64,000 nucleotides of DNA. Origin: CALMBW01 sp963779645 (GTDB taxonomy: Bacteria > Actinomycetota > CADDZG01 > WHSQ01). Numbering within the stretch: position 1 is the first letter of the stretch; the number at the start of each line of letters is the position of its first letter. Positions 43,355-50,427 of this stretch are shown piece by piece. Location of the stretch: assembly GCA_963779645.1 (NCBI GenBank), contig CAVZYX010000005.1:496001-560000 (forward strand), in the 5' to 3' direction. The notes beneath the pieces were generated by a model. That model saw only the letters and a program-made list of their open reading frames with translations. It ran no database searches and was not told the origin of the DNA. A program made the translations under genes and the position numbers.

Positions 43355-45439
43355 CTAGTTCTCGCACCCCTTCTTGTTGGCCCCATCGCGGCCGAGGCTG
43401 CACTCGTCGGTACCTTTCCCACCATGGAGGAAGTCGGGGCCGCGGCCCCCGAACAACGTGTCGTTGCCGGAACCGCCGTAGAGACCGTCGCCGGTCTTCA
43501 GCCCCTTGATCGTGTCGTTGCCGGCGAGACCACAGATGAGGTCCTGGCCTTCATGTCCCGTTAGGACGTCGTCCTGCGGCGTTCCGACGATCACGAGGAA
43601 CCCCTGGGGTGACGTCGTCTCGGACCCGACCTCGTAGCCCTTGCAACGGCCGCCCTGGACCAGATCTGGATCGGGAGTTGGCGACGGGTTTACCGTCGGC
43701 GACGGAGATGGAGAGGGCCCACCCGAGAAGGTGGCAGTCACCGTCTTGTCGCTGGACACCCTCACATCACACGTGGTTCCGGAAACGCTGGTGCAACCGT
43801 CCCACGAGACGAAGGTAGACCCCGCGTTTGGTGTTGCAGTCAAAGTTCCCGACGTGTTCTCGCGAACGCGATCGGTGCAACGAGTTGGACAGTCGATGTC
43901 GAGATCCGAATCACCGGTCACGCTGCCCGCTCCCGAAACAACGACGCGAAGGACACTGAACTCCACCGGAGGCGGCGGGAACTCGTACGCACCGGCGTCG
44001 CACTCGGAGCCCCCCGGGCGCGGCTCCCCGCGCTGGTCGATCGTTAGGCCCCCACAACCCGCAGGGATACCTCCATCGATCGCGGGATGACCAGATTCAA
44101 GCGCGTGAGTCAGTGTTGGTCCGCCGTTATCTGCGAGATCCACGAGGGGGCCGGCGGTACCGGTCACACCACAGGAGCCATCGGAGCCGAAGTTGCCGCC
44201 GAAGTCTCCTAGCGATGACTCGCAATCCGGTCCACTGCTCTGATCCACGATCAATGAGTTGTAGAACTCGAGCGATCCCGGGCTGTCTTCGTAGATGGCC
44301 CCCGAGAGAGAGTTGGAACGCGTAACGGTCACATGACGGACGGTCCCGGTCGTGTCTTCTGCGTAAAGAGCCCCACCGTCGCCGGCCGAGTTCCCCGAGA
44401 AGGTCGAATTCTCGATATCGATGACGTTCGACCCGAGGAAATCCGAGGTTAGCAAGGCGCCGCCATTAGCCGCCTCGTTGTAGCTGAAAGTGGAACCCGA
44501 GATCTCAAGGCTCGTCCCGGTAAGGGCGATGCCGCCCCCATCATCGGCTTCATTCTGATCGAAGGTCGAATCGGTAACGCTCGCTCCAGATAGTTCCTCG
44601 AACACGATCGCTCCGCCCGTCCCGGCAGCGTTCAGGCTGAAGATCGATCCCGTGATCGAGACGTCTGGGGAAGTGAGGCACGCGCACGCAAGGATCGCTC
44701 CCGCGGCGACTCCGCCTCCGTTGCCCACAAAGATCGAATCGACAACGGTGAGATCGGCATCGAAGCTGTCGATCGCTCCTCCAGCGAACGCTCCGTTATC
44801 GAAGAAGCTCGAATCCGCGACAGAGAGCGAACCCCCGTCCATACGGATCACGCCGCCGCTAAACGCTCCGTTGAACTCGAAGGAGGAATCCTCAACGATC
44901 AGGGGTGACCCTTCCATCAAGATCGCGCCGCCGTTAAACGCTGCGTTGTCGGCCGCAAGGACGTTTCGAAGAGTCAGCGGAGTTGCGGCACGGATCGCCC
45001 CACCTTCGTCGTCGATCCCTCCGTTGCCACCGGCAAGCACAAGGTCTTCGAGCGTGACGGTTCCCGAGAGGATGTCGAAGGCCCGGTCGGGCATCGCCGA
45101 TGGATCGATCGTCGTGTCATCTCCCGCGCCCTGGATCGTCACGTTTCCATCGATGTCCAGATCACCGACGAGGTTGACGTCGTCATCCGCGCCGAGTGTC
45201 AGGTTGAACGTCCCAGCGGGCAGCGTGATGACATCGTCGCCCGAACCGGCCGTGCAGTTCAGGAAAGTCGCGGCGTCGTCGTTCGCGTTGAAGATGGCCT
45301 CGCGCAGCGAGCAATCGCCATCACCATCGTCTAGAGCATCGAGCGTCGTGTTGACGACGATGACGGCTGCTTGAGCTGGTGCAGCTACGAACAGATAGGC
45401 GCCGGTAAGCGCGCTCACGACAAAGATCCGCTTGATCAA
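43355..45439 (-). CDS. Secreted parallel beta-helix protein with RTX-like C-terminal repeats
   Basis: About 694 residues from a TTG at 45439, which has a strong AGGAGGGG ribosome site; a longer frame to 45862 is unlikely and overlaps the antitoxin gene. Signal peptide (IKRIFVVSALTGAYLFVAAP then AQA), then CSLREAIFNAND near 45 (CSLREA-type domain), then a parallel beta-helix with GGAI/GNGG repeats up to 490 (GGAIRA, GGAILM, GGVIRM, GGAIDS, GGAIVF). Then a bacterial-repeat domain (FVSWDGC), a Pro/Ser linker (PSPSPSPTVNPSPTPDP) and C-terminal calcium-type repeats DDVLTG, GNDTIKG, GNDTLFGGRGPD. A large surface adhesin or carbohydrate-binding protein is likely. Confidence 0.78.
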   Translation of the reverse strand: MIKRIFVVSALTGAYLFVAAPAQAAVIVVNTTLDALDDGDGDCSLREAIFNANDDAATFLNCTAGSGDDVITLPAGTFNLTLGADDDVNLVGDLDIDGNVTIQGAGDDTTIDPSAMPDRAFDILSGTVTLEDLVLAGGNGGIDDEGGAIRAATPLTLRNVLAADNAAFNGGAILMEGSPLIVEDSSFEFNGAFSGGVIRMDGGSLSVADSSFFDNGAFAGGAIDSFDADLTVVDSIFVGNGGGVAAGAILACACLTSPDVSITGSIFSLNAAGTGGAIVFEELSGASVTDSTFDQNEADDGGGIALTGTSLEISGSTFSYNEAANGGALLTSDFLGSNVIDIENSTFSGNSAGDGGALYAEDTTGTVRHVTVTRSNSLSGAIYEDSPGSLEFYNSLIVDQSSGPDCESSLGDFGGNFGSDGSCGVTGTAGPLVDLADNGGPTLTHALESGHPAIDGGIPAGCGGLTIDQRGEPRPGGSECDAGAYEFPPPPVEFSVLRVVVSGAGSVTGDSDLDIDCPTRCTDRVRENTSGTLTATPNAGSTFVSWDGCTSVSGTTCDVRVSSDKTVTATFSGGPSPSPSPTVNPSPTPDPDLVQGGRCKGYEVGSETTSPQGFLVIVGTPQDDVLTGHEGQDLICGLAGNDTIKGLKTGDGLYGGSGNDTLFGGRGPDFLHGGKGTDECSLGRDGANKKGCEN

Positions 45440-45601
45440 TCTGGTTCCCCTCCTGCGAACTGCTTCCTTCTGCACCGCGACCACCGGCCAGCACATCGTC
45501 CGCCCAAGTCCCCACCATGACAAGTCCGTTCGTTGAATCGAAGGGGGCTCCATGTTCGAGTCGCAAGCGGCGGTACCGTCATCCGGTTGGCTCGGAGGTA
45601 T

Positions 45602-45642
45602 CGTTCTTGTACTTATCTGTACGTTCTTGTACGATTTCTGTA
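45602..45642 (+). promoter_or_regulatory. Tandem repeat operator before toxin-antitoxin genes
   Basis: CGTTCTTGTAC occurs twice, at 45602-45612 and 45622-45632, exactly 20 bp apart, each followed by a CTGTA-type sequence, so two near-identical ~20-bp direct repeats lead up to the ATG of the Phd-like antitoxin. Each contains GTAC palindromes. Likely an autoregulatory operator and core promoter for the TA pair. Confidence 0.55.
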
Positions 45643-45932
45643 TGACAAGGATAAGCGTGTCTGAGGCGCGGGCCCAGATCAGGACACTTCTCGAGCGGGT
45701 CGAACGCGGTGAGGAGATCACGCTCACACAGCACGGGCGGCCCGTCGCGGTGATCATCCATCCATCCCAGCTCCGGGCACGGCGCGCTTCGGCTGCTTTC
45801 GATGCGGCCGACCGCTTAGGCGAGGACCTCGAGAAGGCAAGAACCGAAAAGAGAAAGATCAAGCCATCGATATCTCCGCATCTGGCCGAAGAACTCGTTC
45901 GAGAGCTCCGGGCCGATAGGAAGCACCGTTGA
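45642..45932 (+). CDS. Phd/YefM-family antitoxin
   Basis: A 96-residue protein starting at ATG 45642, with MTRISVSEARAQIRTLLERV, the usual Phd/YefM N-terminal fold that binds DNA, then GEEITLTQHGRPVAVIIHPS near 28-48 and a charged C-terminal tail (EKARTEKRKIKPSISPHLAE) that would wrap the toxin. It ends TGA overlapping the TTG start of the VapC-like toxin. Tandem operator repeats lie just upstream, fitting autoregulation. Confidence 0.85.
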   Translation: MTRISVSEARAQIRTLLERVERGEEITLTQHGRPVAVIIHPSQLRARRASAAFDAADRLGEDLEKARTEKRKIKPSISPHLAEELVRELRADRKHR

Positions 45933-46330
45933 TCCTTTCCTTCGATTCAGATGTGCTCATCTTCGCGGCCGCCCCGAACAATGAGCTGGGGCGCTTCGTC
46001 CGTCGCTCGCTGGACGATCCGGAAAACGAGGCCCACGGATCAATGCTCCTCCTGCCGGAGTTGCTGTCCAAACCGATGGCACGGAATCTCGAGCGAGAAG
46101 TCGAGACCCTCAAGTCGATCCTGGCGCGACTCGAGCTGGTGTCAGTGTCTGAACCCCTAGCCCGGCTGGCAACCCGGTTAGGTGCGACGCACAAACTCCG
46201 AGCTGCAGATGCGGTTCACCTCGCGACCGCCGCAATGGTGGGAGCCGACGCCTTCGTTACCAACAATCTCAAGGACTTCAGACCCGACGAGATCGAAGAG
46301 GTCACCGTCCTATCGCCGGCTGACCTCTAA
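45929..46330 (+). CDS. vapC: PIN-domain toxin (VapC-like)
   Basis: A 133-residue PIN nuclease. TTG start at 45929 (ILSFDSDVLIFAAAPNNELG; the first acidic residue of the PIN fold), conserved Glu in LLLPELLSKPMARNLEREVE near 42, and C-terminal acidic pair in RAADAVHLATAAMVGADAFV and TNNLKDF. Metal-dependent ribonuclease of VapC type. Paired with the Phd-like antitoxin by a TTGA overlap. Confidence 0.87.
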   Translation: MILSFDSDVLIFAAAPNNELGRFVRRSLDDPENEAHGSMLLLPELLSKPMARNLEREVETLKSILARLELVSVSEPLARLATRLGATHKLRAADAVHLATAAMVGADAFVTNNLKDFRPDEIEEVTVLSPADL

Positions 46331-46357
46331 CTCTGGTATTGCCTTGTTATAGCTTTC

Positions 46358-46365
46358 GGTATACC
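46358..46365 (+). promoter_or_regulatory. Palindrome in promoter of second TA pair
   Basis: GGTATACC, a perfect 8-bp palindrome, lies 8 bases before the ATG of the ribbon-helix-helix antitoxin, with a related half-site GGTAT at 46335-46339. Ribbon-helix-helix antitoxins bind such short palindromes, so it could be an operator. Confidence 0.35.
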
Positions 46366-46373
46366 TTTGGGTC

Positions 46374-46616
46374 ATGGCCAAAGTGATGATCTCGATGCCC
46401 GAAGACCTGTTGGCCGTCCTCGACGAGGCGGCTAAGGACGCGTCCAAAACCAGGAGCGAGTTGATCCGCGACGCGATCCGCCTGTACATGGCCAGTGGGA
46501 AACCGACACCCGACAGGGCCGCGATCTTCAAACGCATGCAGGAGCGCAACCGAGGCTTCGTTCCTCCCGCTCCACCGGAACAACTTGTTCGAGAGGATAG
46601 GGACAGCCATTGGTAG
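46374..46616 (+). CDS. Ribbon-helix-helix antitoxin (CopG/VapB-like)
   Basis: An 80-residue protein starting MAKVMISMPEDLLAVLDEAA followed by TRSELIRDAIRLYM, the beta-strand and two helices of a ribbon-helix-helix DNA-binding domain (CopG/MetJ type). The rest (RAAIFKRMQERNRGFVPPAP) would contact the toxin. Its stop overlaps the GTG or TTG start of the PIN toxin gene by a few bases. VapB-like pair with the next gene. Confidence 0.85.
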   Translation: MAKVMISMPEDLLAVLDEAAKDASKTRSELIRDAIRLYMASGKPTPDRAAIFKRMQERNRGFVPPAPPEQLVREDRDSHW

Positions 46617-47044
46617 GCATGCCGGAGTCTGCCGTCATCGATACGTCGGTGACACTGCGCATGGTTTCAGACCATTTCGATAAGCATCAAGCGGCAGCCG
46701 TCCGCCTTATGCAATCGATCGCATCAAACGAGACGACCGCTCACATCTCCGATCTGTGTCTCTACGAGATGGTCAACGTGATGGCCAGGAAGTGGGGCTT
46801 CACTGAAGGCGCTATAAGTGCTTCCCTCCGTGATTTTCTCTCGCTCGATATCAACCTTGTGAGGCTCGATACATCTTTGATAATGGCAACCGCAAGGATC
46901 GCGACTAGCACGGGGCTATCTGGATACGATGCGGCCCACGTCGCTGCCGCCCGAGCGGTCGGTGCGCCCTTAATCACAGACGACGCTCGGCTCGCCGCGA
47001 TGGCACCAGACACCGCGATCACTCTGAGGGGTCTCTTTGACTGA
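46610..47044 (+). CDS. vapC: PIN-domain toxin (second, VapC-like)
   Basis: A 144-residue PIN nuclease: SAVIDTSVTLRMVSDHFDKH (first Asp), ICDLCLYEMVNVM-like segment HISDLCLYEMVNVMARK (Glu), and GYDAAHVAAARAVGAPLITDD (acidic pair). The last eight bases overlap the start of selA, so the toxin and SelA may be co-translated. Different in sequence from the first toxin, so the two pairs are not recent duplicates. Confidence 0.85.
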   Translation: MVGMPESAVIDTSVTLRMVSDHFDKHQAAAVRLMQSIASNETTAHISDLCLYEMVNVMARKWGFTEGAISASLRDFLSLDINLVRLDTSLIMATARIATSTGLSGYDAAHVAAARAVGAPLITDDARLAAMAPDTAITLRGLFD

Positions 47045-48404
47045 ATCGTCGTTCAGTTCGCTTCCTGCAGTGGATGAATTGCTCAAGCAACTCGATTCGC
47101 CGCACCACGTTGGGGTTGCTGCCACGCGGCGCGCCATCGATGATGCGCGCGATGTGATCCGGGCCGGCGGTGATGCCCCTAGTCTCGACTCGATCGTCGA
47201 GCGCGCCACCGAGTTGATCGGACAGACCGAACGTTCCTATCTACGATCCGTGATCAACGCAACTGGTGTCTTGGTGCACACGAACCTTGGGCGGTCACCA
47301 CTGGGCGCGGCGCAACTGGAGGCAGTGGCCGAGATCGCCGGTGGTTACTCGAACCTCGAGTACTCGATCGAAGAAGGTGAGCGCGGCTCTCGTTACGTGC
47401 ACGCCCAGTCCTTGATCAACGATCTAACCGGTAGCGAGGCCGCACTGGTGGTCAACAACAACGCCGCAGCGGTACTGCTGATGCTCGCGGGTTTGGCGCG
47501 CAACAAAGAGGTCATCATCAGTCGCGGCGAGCTGATCGAGATCGGCGGCGAGTTCCGCATCCCCGATGTGATGGAACACGCAGGCGTTCGACTGGTCGAG
47601 ATCGGCACAACGAACCGCACGCACCTCGCCGACTACGAGCGAGCGATCACACCCGATACCGCGGCGATCCTCAAGGTGCATCCATCCAACTACAAGGTGG
47701 TTGGGTTCACATCGTCGGTTTCGTCACACGATCTGGCGCGGCTCGCGCAAGGTCGTCGCGTCTACTTCCTCCACGATCTTGGATCGGGGCTCATCTCATC
47801 CGAAGCCGGCAACGCGTTCGACTCCGAACCGACGATCGCCGAGTCGTTGCGCGAGGGCGCCGATCTCGTCACGTTCTCCGGCGACAAGTTGCTCGGAGGG
47901 CCGCAAGCCGGAGTGATCGCGGGCCGGGCCGAGCTCATCACGAAGCTCTCTAAACATCCCCTGCTGCGCGCTCTGCGGATGGGCAAGCTCGACCTCGCCG
48001 CACTCGAAGCGACGCTACGTCTCTACCTCGAAGGTCGGCGCGCTGAGATCCCTCTGTGGGCGATGGCCGAGGCTTCCCTTGAGACGCTCGAAGCGCGCGC
48101 GCGAACCATCTCGAGTCAGATCTCTAGCGACGGAGTGAAGGCTCAGGCTGTACCCGTCGAGAGCGTCACGGGCGGAGGCTCGCTCCCGGGCGAGTCGCTT
48201 CCTTCGTGGGCCATCGCTATCGAATCGTCGGAGAGATCGGCGGACGAACTCGAACGCCGCTTGCGCTACGGATCCACGCCGGTGATCGCACGGATCGAGG
48301 ACGACCGCCTGCTGCTAGACCTCCGAACCGTGCCAAAGGCCCTCGACGACCTCCTCACCTCGCTACTGGCGGCCGCGACCGCGCCATCCAGCAGATCCGA
48401 ATAG
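47037..48404 (+). CDS. selA: L-seryl-tRNA(Sec) selenium transferase
   Basis: A 455-residue SelA. TTG start at 47037, with GAGGGG at 47026-47031 as ribosome site inside the end of vapC. PLP-enzyme features: SVINATGVLVHTNLGRSPLG near 75, ALVVNNNAAAVLLMLAGLAR near 135, GELIEIGGEFRIPDVMEHAG, and the PLP-binding Lys in VTFSGDKLLGGPQAGVIAG near 285. It makes Sec-tRNA from Ser-tRNA and selenophosphate. selB, selD and a tRNA-Sec gene are not in the window, and no in-frame TGA selenoprotein was found. It is unusual that the gene overlaps a toxin gene. Confidence 0.92.
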   Translation: MTESSFSSLPAVDELLKQLDSPHHVGVAATRRAIDDARDVIRAGGDAPSLDSIVERATELIGQTERSYLRSVINATGVLVHTNLGRSPLGAAQLEAVAEIAGGYSNLEYSIEEGERGSRYVHAQSLINDLTGSEAALVVNNNAAAVLLMLAGLARNKEVIISRGELIEIGGEFRIPDVMEHAGVRLVEIGTTNRTHLADYERAITPDTAAILKVHPSNYKVVGFTSSVSSHDLARLAQGRRVYFLHDLGSGLISSEAGNAFDSEPTIAESLREGADLVTFSGDKLLGGPQAGVIAGRAELITKLSKHPLLRALRMGKLDLAALEATLRLYLEGRRAEIPLWAMAEASLETLEARARTISSQISSDGVKAQAVPVESVTGGGSLPGESLPSWAIAIESSERSADELERRLRYGSTPVIARIEDDRLLLDLRTVPKALDDLLTSLLAAATAPSSRSE

Positions 48405-48426
48405 CCGGCGGTCGCCTTGCTCGTCG

Positions 48427-48600
48427 GGGACTAGTTCTAAAGGACTAAAGGTCTGGGTGCCTTCTGCCGATGCTCGCTCTATCGAAAAGAGGAGAGAGGT
48501 ATGAGCGTTGGTTGGGCCCGTCGCGCCGCTCCGGAGGCTGACTAAAAGACACACACCAAAGGCGGGTCGCCGGCCTCCGTCCAGGCTGGCGTTCGCGAAC
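48427..48600 (+). ncRNA. Putative structured RNA region after selA
   Basis: The 250-bp gap after selA holds several stems. TAGTTC-TAAA-GGACTA (48432-48447) can pair with one G-U, and GGACTA is also repeated directly. CGCTC at 48475-48479 pairs with GAGCG at 48503-48507, enclosing a GA-rich ribosome site and the start of a tiny ORF. CGGAGGC (48532-48538) pairs with GCCTCCG (48573-48579) around a GGCG-GGT-CGCC hairpin. A terminator follows. I do not recognise a named RNA family; it is a candidate leader, riboswitch or small RNA with attenuation. Confidence 0.4.
48501..48545 (+). CDS. Possible 14-residue leader peptide ORF
   Basis: ATG 48501 to TAA 48545, MSVGWARRAAPEAD. It is preceded by a very purine-rich ribosome site (GAGGAGAGAGG at 48489-48499), stronger than those of most genes here, and the stop lies within the stem that begins CGGAGGC. 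The arrangement of a short ORF, a stem overlapping its end and a terminator resembles a leader or attenuator. Too short to judge by composition; may be chance. Confidence 0.3.
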   Translation: MSVGWARRAAPEAD

Positions 48601-48601
48601 T

Positions 48602-48637
48602 AGAAAGAGCGGCCCATCGCCCCGGGCCGCTCTTTCT
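48602..48637. terminator. Strong bidirectional terminator
   Basis: AGAAAGAGCGGCCC (48602-48615), loop ATCGCCCC, GGGCCGCTCTTTCT (48624-48637): a perfect 14-bp stem with A- and T-rich ends. It separates the selA region (plus) from the subtilase gene (minus). Confidence 0.88.
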
Positions 48638-48657
48638 CATTCCCCCCACATCAGTTT

Positions 48658-50160
48658 TTAGGGCTTCGTGCTGACCAGATGCGGGCAGACGTCTACGTAT
48701 GCATTGCGGATCGGGTAAGCGCCGTTGTCCGCCGGAAGCGCTTGGCCCGTGTAGTAGCCGCCGCCCCACGCTCCCCAGATCTGTTGCCGGCACCAAGAGT
48801 CGACGATCATCCAGTCGCTCTCCCCGGCGGGACGCGTTAAGGGGGCCGCGGCCCCCACCATGGGATCGAAGATGCGTGCGAGCTCAGCTGCGAAGTCTCC
48901 GAGCTTTCCTTTGTAAGTGCCGTGCCCTTCGTGGAAGAACTTCTCGTCGGCGGTCGGCTCGGGAAGACTCACGACGCCGGCGGGGCTCGGACCCTGAGGT
49001 GTGTGAATGGCTCCGTGGAACAACCTCGTTCGCAACTCTGCGATCGTGAGTTGTCCATCTCCCAATTCACAATCCGGCCGGAGCGCGCCGCAAACGACAG
49101 GCGTTCCCGTTGCGATCACTCCACCCGCTTGAGTTCGAGAGGGACCGGCTAGCGCGCGGCGCGCCTCGTACAGGGACTTCCCATACATCCCGGCAACGAC
49201 CGGAGTGGCGTTCGAGGTTCCTGAGAACGTGCGTCCGTCGCTCACCAGGGTGCCTCCGTACGCCGCGGGATAGCTGCCGCCCGGCGCAGCCACATCGGCC
49301 GGCTTACCGGCTCCCGAGTAGTCGCCGCCTGCGGGCGTTGTCGCTCCGACGGTGACGATCCAGTCTGGACCCTCTTGGCTCGAGTGCAACGTCGAGTTCG
49401 GGACGACGAAGTTGCCGTCTTGACCGTTACCTGCGGAGAAGAAGATGCTCTGCCCCCGCTCGATCGCGGCCTTCTGTTGTGGTGTATTGCCACCGTCGTA
49501 GTAGCGATCGCGGTAGGCCGCGGAGAACCCGTAGGAGTTCGTGATCACGTCGATCCAGGGCTGGCTCATCGCCCAGTCGAGCGCTTGCTCATCGCCGTAC
49601 TGGATGAAGACGAGCAGACACTCGGGACAGGACCCGTAGATGTTGCCTGTCGAGACCGAGGTCGACCCGACGCCGTGGGCGTTCTGAGCCCCGTGGATCT
49701 TGCCCGAAGAGAAGGTCACGGCACCGATCACTTTGGAGCCCGGGATCCAGTAGAGGCTGGTCGCTGTCGGGGTCGAGCTCTGCACGGCGTTCCACTTCGC
49801 AGAGTCCGCTGCATCAAGACTGGCGCTGGTGGCACCTGGGTTGGTCGGCAGCGTTAGGTCGAGGCGATTCACCGAGAAGTTCGCCGAGGGGGCCGGGAAG
49901 CCGGGTAGCCAAGTATCGGGGGACTGGTCTAGCGGGAGGTCGTTGCTCGGGTCCGAGTCCTTGTGCTGGGGCATCCCCGAGGCGAGAAAGTCCAAGTGAT
50001 ACGGCGTGAAGGCATTGTCGATCACCGCCACGACGACGACGTCATCTCGCCCGTCCGAGGCAACCACCGGTTGCTGATCGGTCTCTTCGGCTGAGGCCGG
50101 GAGGGCCGGTACCAAGACACAGGCTACGAACAGCGCGCCGAACGCGCGACGGATCAACAT
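48658..50160 (-). CDS. Secreted subtilisin-like serine protease (S8)
   Basis: A 500-residue exported protease, start ATG 50160 with GGGGGAG upstream; the longer frame to 50280 is not supported. Signal peptide (MLIRRAFGALFVACVLVPA). Catalytic Asp48 in VVAVIDNAFTPYH, His162 in NAHGVGSTSVS, oxyanion Asn245 in FFSAGNGQDG and Ser316 in TFSGTSNATPVVAG form an S8 site in the right order. The Asp motif (D-N-A rather than D-T/S-G) is less common. A C-terminal extension of about 180 residues has Cys pairs. Secreted, probably calcium-dependent. Confidence 0.85.
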   Translation of the reverse strand: MLIRRAFGALFVACVLVPALPASAEETDQQPVVASDGRDDVVVVAVIDNAFTPYHLDFLASGMPQHKDSDPSNDLPLDQSPDTWLPGFPAPSANFSVNRLDLTLPTNPGATSASLDAADSAKWNAVQSSTPTATSLYWIPGSKVIGAVTFSSGKIHGAQNAHGVGSTSVSTGNIYGSCPECLLVFIQYGDEQALDWAMSQPWIDVITNSYGFSAAYRDRYYDGGNTPQQKAAIERGQSIFFSAGNGQDGNFVVPNSTLHSSQEGPDWIVTVGATTPAGGDYSGAGKPADVAAPGGSYPAAYGGTLVSDGRTFSGTSNATPVVAGMYGKSLYEARRALAGPSRTQAGGVIATGTPVVCGALRPDCELGDGQLTIAELRTRLFHGAIHTPQGPSPAGVVSLPEPTADEKFFHEGHGTYKGKLGDFAAELARIFDPMVGAAAPLTRPAGESDWMIVDSWCRQQIWGAWGGGYYTGQALPADNGAYPIRNAYVDVCPHLVSTKP

Positions 50161-50237
50161 GGTTGTGCTCCCCCTGGGTGATAGCGGCAGGACTCCTGGG
50201 GATTTCGGCTTCCTGAGCGTCCGAACCTTCGTGCATC

Positions 50238-50251
50238 TGCACAAAAGGGCC
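50238..50251 (+). repeat. Copy 1 of intergenic 14-mer
   Basis: TGCACAAAAGGGCC. The identical sequence recurs at 55140-55153 and a near copy (one G deleted, one A fewer) at 56394-56405, each in intergenic DNA of the secreted-protein region and in the same orientation. Here it lies between the divergent subtilase and surface-protein genes. Possible promoter element or regulator site. Confidence 0.4.
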
Positions 50252-50316
50252 ACTGCCGCATGAGGCGAATCGAACCGCATGGTCCGAGTGAGGTCGGACG
50301 TGTACGGCGTGCGTCT

Positions 50317-50403
50317 GTGGTTGGAAATTTAGTGCTTACCGGCAGGAATCACCGATAGCGCGGTGAATCCGACCAACCACGGACAGTAGGGCCGTATTCG
50401 GCC
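50317..50403 (+). promoter_or_regulatory. Structured leader of surface-protein gene
   Basis: GTGGTTGG (50317-50324) pairs perfectly with CCAACCAC (50373-50380); inside it CACCG (50350-50354) pairs with CGGTG (50361-50365). A further hairpin GGCCG-TATT-CGGCC (50390-50403) sits just before the ribosome site and ATG at 50428. It looks like a folded 5' untranslated region of a highly expressed gene. Confidence 0.45.
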
Positions 50404-50427
50404 ACCATGCACGAAAGGGAACAGATC

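Noticed and set aside
43355..45862. Longer start of the beta-helix gene at 45862
   Set aside because: The added 141 residues are non-protein-like, overlap the antitoxin on the other strand and precede a clear ribosome site plus signal peptide at 45439.
48405..48600. tRNA(Sec) gene after selA
   Set aside because: No 90-100 nt cloverleaf with a TCA anticodon or a matching acceptor stem could be built; the stems found belong to other pairings.
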